Of a stretch of 64,000 bases of DNA, positions 1 to 11,000 are shown piece by piece. The position numbers and the translations under genes are program-made. Every line of letters starts with the position of its first letter. The first letter of the stretch is position 1. Origin of the DNA: Dyadobacter endophyticus (GTDB lineage: Bacteria > Bacteroidota > Bacteroidia > Cytophagales > Spirosomataceae). The notes under the pieces are model-generated. The model ran no database searches, was not told the DNA's origin, and saw only the letters and a list, made by a program, of their open reading frames with translations. The stretch is from NCBI RefSeq assembly GCF_014641595.1, contig NZ_BMIA01000001.1, positions 2,542,426 to 2,606,425 of the forward strand, given 5' to 3'.

Positions 1-1518
<1,518 letters not shown>

Positions 1519-1562
1519 AGCTTGTATGATTGAATGCTTTGGGATAGGTCATCGGCACGAAC

Positions 1563-1597
1563 ATGCCGGTACAGCTTTTAAAAGCCGGTACCGGCAT
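1563..1597. repeat. Intercistronic hairpin
   Basis: Perfect 10-bp inverted arms ATGCCGGTAC (1563-1572) and GTACCGGCAT (1588-1597) enclose a smaller palindrome (GCTTTTAAAAGC, 1574-1585). It lies in the gap between the GH43 gene and the oxidoreductase gene. Neither side has a run of T, so it is not a standard terminator. It could set the mRNA ratio between the two genes. Confidence 0.6.
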
Positions 1598-1625
1598 CCG
1601 TTTTACCAAAATAATCGGTATTATT

Positions 1626-2684
1626 TTAAGGGACGATCGGGACGATCGCGCCATCCGCGCCACGCACGAGCTCGCGTACCTTCACGTTACGCAGGTGTGT
1701 CTTGCCGGAAATCTCGGTGTCGTGGTAAAAGATGTACCATTTTCCTTTGAATTCTACAATGGAATGGTGGGTCGTCCAGCCTTCCACCGGTTTCATGATC
1801 ACGCCTTTGTAAGTAAATGGCCCGTAAGGCGAGTTGCTTTCGGCATAACAGAGCAAGTGGGTATCGCCGGTAGAATACGAAAAGTAGTATTTGCCGTTGT
1901 ACTTGTGCATCCATGCCCCTTCGAAAAACCGGCGATCGTGATCGCCACCGAGCAGCGGTTTTCCTTGCTCGTCCAGGATCTGCACGTCGCGCGGCGTTTC
2001 GGCGAACGTGAGCATATCGCCACTCATCTTCGCCACTTTGGCGCTTAATGCAGGCTCCTGGTCATGGCCCTTGCCCAGGTCGGTGGAAAGTGACTTGTCG
2101 TACTTCCCCGAATGCCAGCGTTGCAGCTGCCCGCCCCAGATGCCCCCGAAGTACATATAAGTCTGCCCGTCGGTATCGGTAAAAACGGCCGGATCGATGC
2201 TGTAACTACCCGGAATAGGCTTTGCCTCAGCCTTGAAAGGGCCCGCGGGCGATTGGGCAGTAGCCACCCCGATCCGGAAAACATCCTCCTTATCTTTCAC
2301 AGGAAAGTACAAATAATAAGTACCGTTCCTAAATGCCGCATCGGGCGCCCACAGCTGGCGCCCTGCCCAGGGAATGTCTTTCAGGTCCAGCACCACACCG
2401 TGGTCGGTCACCTTGCCGCCGATGTTATCCATCGAATACACGTGGTAATCCCGCATGTTGAAATGCCCGCCTTCATCGTCCTGAGGCACATTCGCCTCGA
2501 TATCGTGGGATGGGTAAATGTAAATCCTGCCGTTGAAAACATGCGCGGACGGATCGGCGGTGAACAGGTCGCTGATCAACGGCTTCACCTTGGCGTGCTG
2601 ACAAAAGCCCGTTCCCAGGCCGGGGCCAACCATAGCCGCCAGAGCCAGTAGTCCGGCTGATAAAAAGCTGCGGGTCATATACAA
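1626..2684 (-). CDS. GH43 family glycoside hydrolase (beta-xylosidase / arabinofuranosidase type)
   Basis: A 352-residue secreted five-bladed beta-propeller hydrolase. After a signal peptide, the three GH43 catalytic residues are visible: base Asp44 (LFTADPSAHVF), pKa-modulating Asp164 (GSYSIDPAVF) and acid Glu255 (RRFFEGAWMHKY). The WAPD motif is at 112-115. Family members cut beta-xylosidic or alpha-L-arabinofuranosyl links. It follows SusD by 16 bp in the PUL1 operon, which also faces a GH67 alpha-glucuronidase, so xylan side-chain or xylo-oligosaccharide trimming is the best inference. The start at 2684 (MYM) could also be two codons downstream (MTRSF). The subfamily, and so xylose versus arabinose specificity, was not determined. 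Confidence 0.92.
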   Translation of the reverse strand: MYMTRSFLSAGLLALAAMVGPGLGTGFCQHAKVKPLISDLFTADPSAHVFNGRIYIYPSHDIEANVPQDDEGGHFNMRDYHVYSMDNIGGKVTDHGVVLDLKDIPWAGRQLWAPDAAFRNGTYYLYFPVKDKEDVFRIGVATAQSPAGPFKAEAKPIPGSYSIDPAVFTDTDGQTYMYFGGIWGGQLQRWHSGKYDKSLSTDLGKGHDQEPALSAKVAKMSGDMLTFAETPRDVQILDEQGKPLLGGDHDRRFFEGAWMHKYNGKYYFSYSTGDTHLLCYAESNSPYGPFTYKGVIMKPVEGWTTHHSIVEFKGKWYIFYHDTEISGKTHLRNVKVRELVRGADGAIVPIVP

Positions 2685-2700
2685 TGCTGATTAATACGGT

Positions 2701-4515
2701 TTAATATCCTGAATTTTGAGGAAAAGCAGGCCCGTCCACAACTCTATCGATCTGAGACTGCGGAATTGGCCTTAACATATTGAATTCCTTCACATATTGT
2801 GCCGCCTCCTGGTTCCATTCCTGCACGCGGCGCACAAGCGAGCGCGTACGTACGAGGTCGTGCCAGCGTTGCCATTCTCCGAAAAACTCGCGGCTACGCT
2901 CGTCGAGGATGAAATCCAGGGTCACGTCGGCAGCGGTAATAGCCATGGCTGCGGCTGCGGCTGCATTCTGCGCGGTGGTGTTGCTTTTGCGGAATGCCGC
3001 GCGCTGGCGTACGACGTTGATCAGGGCGGCAGCCTTCGCGGCGTCACCGGTTTTGAAATAGGCCTCCGCGCCAGTCATGTACACATCCGAAAAGCGGTAC
3101 AAGACGCAGGGACGGGTGGAGGGATCATTAAAGTTGGCACCGCGGCTCGGGTCCATGAATTTCTTTAATGCAGGGAAAATACCGTTGTTCCAAAGACTCG
3201 GCGGCACCACAATGCCCTTGAATGGCCTCGTGCCAACGAACTGCGGGGCACCGGGCACCTCGTAATCCGGCAGCCATACAGCCGTATCCGAGCCAACGAC
3301 GGTGGTATAACCGATCCCCCGGCTGTTGTTGGCCGCATTAGCCGCATTGGTGATGGAGGTATTGGAAATATAAACCGTGTAGAAAGAATTGGCAAAACGG
3401 GAGTCAACGTCGCGCTTGGTAAACGCCTGGTCGAGGAAATAGTTCTTGCCTGCGTGTGGGCCGGTGGGCCATTTGTCGGAGTTCGGGCGCATACGTATAT
3501 AAGGGCGACCGTAATACGAGTCGCGGATCATGCCCGAAGTACCGCTGTTGACAAACGCGCCAGCGGCATTTTTAAATGAGTTGATACCGCTGTTGTTCGG
3601 GTAATTCCAGTTGGTAAACCACGGCGAAAGGTTCTGTGCCGCACCCCCGCCGGCCGCACCACCTACGCTGTAATAGCCGTATTTAGGGTCGAGGACGTGG
3701 TCGCTGACGAACATGGTTTCCTTCCCGTAATCATTGCCGGCCACGAATGCGTCGCCGTAATCCTGCCATAAATCCAGCCCGTAAGCCGATTTGTTGGCGA
3801 TGATCTCGTCGCACAATGCGGCTGCTTTCGTAAAATCGGCCGCGGTGTTGTTCAGCCAGCCTCGGGTAAGGTATGCTTTTGCGAGCAGGAATTGCGCCAC
3901 CGCCTTGGTAGCCGCCTTCCCCAAAAACGGTGCGGTCGGCTGGTTAGGCAGGTCGACCGCAGCTTCGGTCAGATCTTTAATTATCAACTCATAAACCTGC
4001 GCCGCTGGCTGGCGCGATGCAGCCTGCGAAGGCACGGTAATAAACTCGGTATGCAAGGGCACATCTCCCCAGGTTTGGACCAGATAGAAATACCAGAATG
4101 CCCTTAGGAACTTCGCCTGGGCCAGGTATTGCTTCCGGGTAGCTTCGGGGAGGTCGATCGTCTGGCCGTATTGCAATACGCCGTTCAATGTATTGATATC
4201 CTGAAATGCGACGCCCCAGGCCGACCCGAAGTTACTGCCGTTCAGCCCATTGTAAGTATAAGGAATGGGCGTACCAGCGCTGAGGCCCTGGATAAACTCA
4301 TCGGTACCGGCCTGCATTTCCACGGTAAAACCTTCGGTACCCCATTGGCTGCGAATGTCGTTGTACACCCCGGCAATGCCGCCGAGCACACCCGACGGGC
4401 TATTGAAATACGAAGGGACGATCTGGGATTGCGGATGCTCTTCGAGCACTTTTTCACAACCGGAACCCAGCAATGTGACCAGGCCCGCGGTGATTAAAAC
4501 TTTTATGGATTTCAT
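2701..4515 (-). CDS. SusD/RagB family outer-membrane glycan-binding lipoprotein (PUL1)
   Basis: A 604-residue protein with a lipoprotein signal peptide (MKSIKVLITAGLVTLLGSGC, lipidated Cys20), then the SusD N-terminal TPR-like region and the C-terminal RagB/SusD domain. The family hallmark LDERSREFFGEWQRWHDLVRTR is present near the C-terminus, and the end is the usual LRPIPQSQIDR...NSGY. It lies 7 bp after its partner SusC. SusD proteins form the lid over the SusC channel and bind oligosaccharide at the cell surface. From the flanking GH43, GH67 and esterase genes the ligand is inferred to be a xylan fragment. Confidence 0.95.
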   Translation of the reverse strand: MKSIKVLITAGLVTLLGSGCEKVLEEHPQSQIVPSYFNSPSGVLGGIAGVYNDIRSQWGTEGFTVEMQAGTDEFIQGLSAGTPIPYTYNGLNGSNFGSAWGVAFQDINTLNGVLQYGQTIDLPEATRKQYLAQAKFLRAFWYFYLVQTWGDVPLHTEFITVPSQAASRQPAAQVYELIIKDLTEAAVDLPNQPTAPFLGKAATKAVAQFLLAKAYLTRGWLNNTAADFTKAAALCDEIIANKSAYGLDLWQDYGDAFVAGNDYGKETMFVSDHVLDPKYGYYSVGGAAGGGAAQNLSPWFTNWNYPNNSGINSFKNAAGAFVNSGTSGMIRDSYYGRPYIRMRPNSDKWPTGPHAGKNYFLDQAFTKRDVDSRFANSFYTVYISNTSITNAANAANNSRGIGYTTVVGSDTAVWLPDYEVPGAPQFVGTRPFKGIVVPPSLWNNGIFPALKKFMDPSRGANFNDPSTRPCVLYRFSDVYMTGAEAYFKTGDAAKAAALINVVRQRAAFRKSNTTAQNAAAAAAMAITAADVTLDFILDERSREFFGEWQRWHDLVRTRSLVRRVQEWNQEAAQYVKEFNMLRPIPQSQIDRVVDGPAFPQNSGY

Positions 4516-4522
4516 AGTCGGA

Positions 4523-7500
4523 TCAGAATTTAAGGTTTACGCCCACGGTGAATTGCCTTACCGGCGGATTATTAAGGTTTACGGAAATCTGCCGCTCCGG
4601 TGCCCCACGCTCACTGGCCCCTTGCGGGTTAAGCGTCGACTGACCGCTGGCATAGCTGTTCCCTTCCGGATCGACAGCCAGATTGTCTTTCACCAGGGGT
4701 GAATAGATAATGAACGGGTTCGTCAGGTTGACGTAAATACGGGCTGACGTAGCCCCGATCTTTTTGATAATGTCGCTGGCGAACGTATACCCGAGGTTAA
4801 TGCTGCGGCATTTGATGAACGAGCCGTCGTAATACCCGAGCGTCGAACCGAAGTTGGCGACCGCGCTGCTGGCGTCGGGCGCCGGGAATGCGTTGGTGGG
4901 GTTGGTATCAGTCCAGTAGTCGACTTTCACCTGGTTGACGCGGCTTTGGTTGAAGAATGCAAACCCACCCGAACCCGTAGAGTTGCCGGTAAGGTAAGGG
5001 ACAAGCACTTTCATACCCATCCGCGCATAGGTAACGATGGACGCGTCGAAGTTTTTGAAACTGAAACGGTTAGTAAGCCCTCCCTCCCATTTAGGCTGGA
5101 AATTACCGAGGATCTGCCGATCGTTCGCGTCGATTTTCCCGTCCGCATTCAAGTCCTGGACCCTGATCTGCCCCGCATATTGCACGGGGGAGGTCTGTTT
5201 AGCCAAAGTACCATTCTCGGCGTCGCTGAGCTGCCATATACCCAGTTTTTTATAATCATAAATCACCGAAAGCGGCTGTCCTACGAACCATCCCGCGCCC
5301 AGGTTGGCCTTTTCCTGCGGGGTGGTCAGCTGTGTGATTTTCTCGCGGTTGAAGAAATAGGTCGCGTCCACGCTCCAATTGAACCCTTTCGGTTTTCGGG
5401 CAATTTCAAAAGTGACAGCCACTTCCAGTCCCTTACCCTCTGTTTTACCCAGGTTTTTCAATGTGGAACCGGCTCCATTGCTTGGAGGAAGCGGTACGGA
5501 GAGCAGGATATTCTTCGTTTTCTGATGGTACCAGTCCACGGAGCCGGTAATGCGGTTGTTCAGAAACCCGAAGTCGATACCAATATCGACCTGAGAGGTT
5601 GATTGCCAACTTAGGTTGCTCGCGGGAAGGCTGGTAACGGTGTAGGCCAGTTGCTGCCCTGCGGTACCGGTCCCGAAGTTGTAATACCCGGCCGACAATG
5701 CGCCCAGCGTCGAATACGCGCCCACATTCCGGTTCCCCGATACCCCCCAGCCGCCACGCAGTTTCAGGTTGGAAACAAAGGCAATGCTTTTCATAAATCC
5801 TTCCTCGATCACATTCCAACCCACTCCCACGGCCGGATAGTTGAAGTACTGATTACCGGGCGACAAGGTGGAAGAGCCATCTCTGCGCAATGTCAACGTG
5901 AGCAAATAGCGGTCGTCATAGCTGTAATTGATCCTGCCCATGTAGGAAAGCAGGCCAGTCTCCGAAAACGAGTTACCGAAATCCGAATTGGCAACCGGTT
6001 GGCCGGATGCCAGCGAGAAGTTCGAAGTTTTAATGTAATCCGCCGGAACGCCCGTCACCGTGAAGCGGCTCCCTAATGAGTGGTTTTTAGTATATTCATA
6101 AAGTGCGGTGAAGCCCAGTTTGTGCTTATCTGCAAATGTTTTGTCATAATAAAGCAAATGTTGCAGGTTCACGTCCCAGTACTCGGTATTGCTGATCTCG
6201 GCTGTCGACGAGGATTGTACCGTCGCAGAATTGAAATACGTGAGCGGGCCATTGTAGCCATTGTAATTCGATTGACTGAAATTCAAACCCGCATTAAACC
6301 GGTATTTCAAACCCGGCAAAATGGTCACCTCCGCATAGAGGCTATTGAACGTCCGCACCGAGCGCGTACGGCCAAGGTACGAATCCTTTTTGGTCAGAAT
6401 CGTGAGCGGACTCACGCCGGCAGCATCGATCGAGCCCTCCGACGGGAACATATTGACGCTGCCATCGGCATTGTAAGGTGACGCCAGCGGAGTCAGGCGT
6501 ACCAATCCGCCTGGTACGCCGCCACCACCGGGCGTGTTCTGGTAGGTGAGAGTATTCAGCGTGTTCAGCCCGATTTTGATATTCTTCCCAATGCGCTGGT
6601 CAACGGTCGCGCGGAGGTTGAAGCGCTGGAAACTCTGATTAGGGATAATGCCCGTTTCATTGAAATACCCCAGCCCGAGCGAATACTGCGTGTTTTCAAC
6701 GCCGCCCTGCATGCCAAGCTGGTGATTGGACATGAAACCCGGCTTGTAGATCAGGTCCTGCCAGTCGGTAGACACGCCGTTGGCCAGGGCTTCCTGCTCC
6801 TTAGGAGTGAGCAGATAACCCGATGTGCCGGGGCTGCTGCGGTTGTATTTCGCCGCGTCGGTTTTGAACTGGGCATATTCAGCGCCGTTCATGACATTGA
6901 ATTTACCCATAATGCGGGTCTCTCCGTGGTAACCGTCGTAACTAAAAACGGGCTTGCCTACCTTCCCTCTTTTGGTTGTCACGAGGATCACACCACCCGC
7001 GCCGCGCGAGCCGTAAATAGCCGTTGCAGAAGCGTCTTTCAATACTTCCAGGCTTACAATATCGTCGGGATTGATGTCGTTCAACCCTCCGAAAGGTATT
7101 CCGTCGACCACCACCAACGGGCCGTCCAGCCCATCGCTGGATCCGGAACTTGTCGTAAGCGTCCTATTGCCCCTGATTCTGATCTGCCCCTGCGAGCCGG
7201 GCGTGCTGCCATTGCTGATAATGGACACCCCCGCCGCACGGCCTTTAAGCTGGCTGATCAGGTTGGGCGCGGGCACTTCTTTGAGGGTTGACTCGCTTAC
7301 GGACACCACCGAGCCGGTCACATCCCGTTTGCGTTGCGTTCCGTAGCCGACCACCACCACTTCTTCCAGCACCTTGTGATCGGGTGCGAGCGACACGTTG
7401 ATGATCCTCTGATTGCCCGTCACCACTTCTTTGCTAGCGTAACCCACCAGCGAAAATACGAGTACAGTGCTCTCATTATCGGGGATCGAAATTCTGAAAT

Positions 7501-7810
7501 TACCATTCTCGTCGGCGCTCGTGCCCCGTGTGGTGCCTTTAATGAGGATATTCGCGCCGGGCAATGCATCGCCCGTCTCGCCAGTAACCTTGCCCGTTAT
7601 CTCCACATCCGCAACGACATAGCTGGCCTGCCTTGCCAACCGTTTGTTCAAATCGGTTTCCAATGCACGGACGGGGGCCGCGTGGCCCAGCGTCGCCATG
7701 AGCATTATCGGCCATCCTATGGTCGCTAATGCTTCGAGCCGGTTTCTCTTGTTCTGTAAAAAGTAGCGCATAGGCTTGCAGGGTTTTTGTTGAAAATTTT
7801 TATTTGTCAT
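4523..7810 (-). CDS. SusC/RagA family TonB-linked outer-membrane transporter (PUL1)
   Basis: A 1095-residue TonB-dependent transporter. Order of parts: signal peptide, carboxypeptidase-regulatory-like domain at about 70-150 (ITGKVTGETGDALPGANILI), the SusC signature EVVVVGYGTQRKRDVTGSV, plug domain with LEVLKDASATAIYGSRGAGG, then the 22-strand barrel ending in aromatic-rich RQFTVGVNLKF. It has no N-terminal STN domain, which fits control by the neighbouring hybrid two-component regulator rather than by sigma/anti-sigma. A second in-frame ATG at 7771 (MRYFLQNKRNR) would give a more normal signal peptide and may be the real start. It is the first gene of the leftward operon; a candidate promoter and operator lie just upstream. 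Confidence 0.95.
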   Translation of the reverse strand: MTNKNFQQKPCKPMRYFLQNKRNRLEALATIGWPIMLMATLGHAAPVRALETDLNKRLARQASYVVADVEITGKVTGETGDALPGANILIKGTTRGTSADENGNFRISIPDNESTVLVFSLVGYASKEVVTGNQRIINVSLAPDHKVLEEVVVVGYGTQRKRDVTGSVVSVSESTLKEVPAPNLISQLKGRAAGVSIISNGSTPGSQGQIRIRGNRTLTTSSGSSDGLDGPLVVVDGIPFGGLNDINPDDIVSLEVLKDASATAIYGSRGAGGVILVTTKRGKVGKPVFSYDGYHGETRIMGKFNVMNGAEYAQFKTDAAKYNRSSPGTSGYLLTPKEQEALANGVSTDWQDLIYKPGFMSNHQLGMQGGVENTQYSLGLGYFNETGIIPNQSFQRFNLRATVDQRIGKNIKIGLNTLNTLTYQNTPGGGGVPGGLVRLTPLASPYNADGSVNMFPSEGSIDAAGVSPLTILTKKDSYLGRTRSVRTFNSLYAEVTILPGLKYRFNAGLNFSQSNYNGYNGPLTYFNSATVQSSSTAEISNTEYWDVNLQHLLYYDKTFADKHKLGFTALYEYTKNHSLGSRFTVTGVPADYIKTSNFSLASGQPVANSDFGNSFSETGLLSYMGRINYSYDDRYLLTLTLRRDGSSTLSPGNQYFNYPAVGVGWNVIEEGFMKSIAFVSNLKLRGGWGVSGNRNVGAYSTLGALSAGYYNFGTGTAGQQLAYTVTSLPASNLSWQSTSQVDIGIDFGFLNNRITGSVDWYHQKTKNILLSVPLPPSNGAGSTLKNLGKTEGKGLEVAVTFEIARKPKGFNWSVDATYFFNREKITQLTTPQEKANLGAGWFVGQPLSVIYDYKKLGIWQLSDAENGTLAKQTSPVQYAGQIRVQDLNADGKIDANDRQILGNFQPKWEGGLTNRFSFKNFDASIVTYARMGMKVLVPYLTGNSTGSGGFAFFNQSRVNQVKVDYWTDTNPTNAFPAPDASSAVANFGSTLGYYDGSFIKCRSINLGYTFASDIIKKIGATSARIYVNLTNPFIIYSPLVKDNLAVDPEGNSYASGQSTLNPQGASERGAPERQISVNLNNPPVRQFTVGVNLKF

Positions 7811-7870
7811 TTTGACAATATATTTTTAGAACATAATGATTCCAATAATTTATGGTAACCTGGCAATGGA

Positions 7871-7878
7871 CAAAAGTA
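7871..7878 (-). promoter_or_regulatory. Candidate -7 promoter element for PUL1 operon
   Basis: Read leftward the site is TACTTTTG, an exact match to the Bacteroidota -7 consensus TAnnTTTG, about 60 bp before the SusC start. No TTG lies 19-21 bp upstream, so the promoter lacks a -33 element, as expected if an activator recruits the polymerase. Confidence 0.5.
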
Positions 7879-7904
7879 GCATGGCCGTGAGGCCGCCCGT
7901 GAGC

Positions 7905-7944
7905 ACATTTGTTCAAACTATGGGAACAAATGTTCAAAACAGGG
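7905..7944. promoter_or_regulatory. Candidate AraC-type operator: two direct repeats 21 bp apart
   Basis: Two imperfect 19-bp copies sharing ACAnnTGTTCAAA then AnGG start at 7905 and 7926, exactly 21 bp apart, or two turns of the helix. This places both half-sites on one face of the DNA, as AraC-type dimers bind. The site lies about 27 bp upstream of the -7 element for the SusC operon and about 100 bp before the regulator gene itself. An overlapping inverted repeat (TTTGTTC 7908-7914, GAACAAA 7924-7930) is also present. Confidence 0.55.
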
Positions 7945-8045
7945 CGAGAAGTGGCCGATTCAGGGACAAAGTTGCATTTAACCCATTCCTGACGAGGAGA
8001 AAAGCATCTTTCTTTCGTCTTTATTACTGACCTCTATTTAAAGCA

Positions 8046-11000
8046 TTGAAATTGAAACAGACCAGGCCTTTCCTGCTCCTGCCGATTTGCTTCCTGCTGC
8101 TGTTCATCGGCGTTGGCAGGACGGCCATGGGCCAAAACGAACAGCCTCGTTTTACAGCCATTACTTCCATGGACGGGCTTTCTTCCAACACGGTCACCGC
8201 AATCCTGAAAGACCGTTACGGGTTGCTCTGGTTCGCTACCGACGACGGCCTTAACAAATTCGACGGGACAGGTTTCACCGTTTACAGACACCGGAAAACA
8301 GATCCGAACTCCCTTAAATCGAACGACATTTCGGCGCTCTACGAAGATCGAGCGGGACGCATATGGGTCGGGACGATCATGGGCTCCCTGCATCTGTACG
8401 ACCGCCGGAAAGATTCGTTCGTGCGGATCAAAACCTATCACAGTATCAATTCGATATGCGGGGATGGGCAGGGCAAAATATGGATAGGAACTACGCAGGG
8501 CCTGATTATCGTCGATCCTCTCACATTTGAGATCAAAACTTTCGCAGCTGTTCCCGGTACTCCGGCGCAGGTAGCGGGGAAGCACGTACACCGAATATTC
8601 CGCGACCGTCAACAGCAAATGTGGGTCGGTACGGGCAATGGGCTTTTCAGGTATTTGAATAAACATAACCGCTTTTTCTCCATAGACTACCGCGCTGCCG
8701 AACGCTATCAGGCGGGGGCAGAATTTGTAACGTCCATTGAAGAGGACAGTACCGGCAGCATGTGGGTCGGCACGCAGAATGGCCTGTTTGTCCTTTCTGC
8801 GGAAGGGAAACAAATCCGGCGTTTCAGCTATCAACCGGGAAACAGCCATTCGATCAGCAACAATATGATCTTCTCGGTTGCCGCGCAAAGCCGGGAGGAA
8901 GTCTGGGTCGGCACCGACGGCGGATTGAACATCATTGATACCCGCACGGGCGGCATTACGCACCGCTCACCCGACCCGCGCACGCCGTTCAGCATAACGA
9001 ACAAGTCTATACGCAGCATTCTCACCGATCCTGCGGGCATTACCTGGCTGGGCACCTACAAAGGCGGTGTCAACAAATACGACCGCAGCCTCATGCTTTT
9101 CGGCTTGAAACGTTGTGATCCTTACGACCCGTACGGCCTCAGTGCTCCGTTTGTGACTTCCTTCGCCGAGCATTCCGATGGCCGCATTTTCGTTGGCACC
9201 GACGACGGCGGGGTGAACCTGTACGACCGCAAAACCAACCTTTTCCGCAAATACGCCATTCATCCGAGGAACAAGGCCGCTTCATCGGGGCTTGCCGTGC
9301 TGTCGCTGAAACTGACCGCGCCCGATGCGCTCTGGATCGGCACATTTCAGGACGGACTTTTCCGGCTCAACCCCGCTACCGGCCGGTACGAGCAGTTCAC
9401 GCAGGGCACGGAAGCCGGTTCGCTGGGCAACAACAACATTTTTGCCCTTACCAAAGACAAAAAAGGAAGGCTGTGGATCGGTACCAATGGCGGAGGAGTG
9501 AATATATTCCACCCCGAAACGGAGCAGTTCGAACGGCTTTTTGACCAGAATATTTCCCTGCCAAATCGTATTATCCCGCTGAATGCCTACATCCGCGATA
9601 TTCTGGAAGATCGGCACGGCAAAATGTGGATCGCGTCGCACGGTACCGGCATCGCCGTTTTTGACCCCGAAAGTCGCACTTCCGTACTGCTCGATCGCGA
9701 CAAAGCCGCATTGCCCAGCAACAATGTACTCTCGCTCCTGGAAGACAGCCGAGGAAACATCTGGGCCGGTACCGGCGGCGAAGGTCTCGCTTTATTTAAT
9801 CCGAAAACACGAAAATTCATCACATTCGGCGTCAATGAGGGGCTTTCGAGCGGCATGATCAACAAGGTGTTGGAGGACGCGCAGGGGCGTATCTGGGTAA
9901 GTACCAATGAAGGGATCAGTTTTTTTGATATACACAAGAAGAAATTTACCAACTATACCACGCATAATGGCCTGCAAAACAACACTTTCGCATTAGGGGC
10001 AGGCCTGCGCACGTCCGATAACCTGCTCTTTTTCGGCGGCATTGCGGGTTTCAACTACATCGATACCCATGGCCTGAAAAGAAACCAGGGTCAAACTCCG
10101 GTGATCTTAAGGGACCTGAAAGTAGGAAACCGCACCATTACTTCCGCAGATTCGGGCATGATCGATGCCGATATTTCCGTCGCGCAGTCGATCCGGCTCG
10201 ATTACAAGCAGAATTTTTCCATCGCTTACGGGGCACTCAACTACACCAACCCCGAACAGACCGCCTACCGGTACCGGCTTGTGGGACTGCAAAACGAGTG
10301 GCAGCAGGCGGGCAAGGCAGCTACCGCCAGTTATACCAACCTCAGTCCCGGCGATTACCGCTTCGAAGTACAGGCCAGCAGCGACGACAGTGATTGGAGC
10401 TCTCCACCGGCGACTGTCGCCGTGATTGTGAAGCCGCCGTTCTACCTTACCATTTATGCCTACATTTTCTATGTGCTGGCGCCCGTTGCGGCGGTGTTCC
10501 TCATGCGGCGGCGCGGTATCCGCAGGCTGCACCGGAAATTCAGGGAAGAGCAGGCCCGCCGGGAAACCGAACGCGCCCAAGAGCTGGACAGGCTCAAAAT
10601 TAAGTTTCTGACTAACCTCAGTCATGAATTCCGCACGCCTATTTCGCTCATCCTCGCACCCGTCGACAACCTGCTCGGCCAGGAGCAACGGCATCAGCCG
10701 CAAATTGCGGCCATCCGACGCAACGCCAAACGACTGCTCAATCTGGTTGACCAGCTGCTGGATTTCAAAAACCTGCAGGAACAGGAACTGAAAGCCGATT
10801 TGCGACGCGCCGACATCGTGCCGTTCATCCGCGACGCCTGCGATTCATTCAGCGACCTTTCGCAGCGGAAAAGGATCCGTTTCACTTTCGACAGTGCTGT
10901 GGAACATTTACTGATCGATTTCGACGCCGGCAAAATGGAGCGCGTACTATTTAACCTGCTTTCGAATGCATTCAAATTTACACCCGAGGGCGGCGAGGTG

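Noticed and set aside
7836..8030. 64-codon frame in the PUL1 regulatory region
   Set aside because: It overlaps the promoter and operator, and has no coding features.
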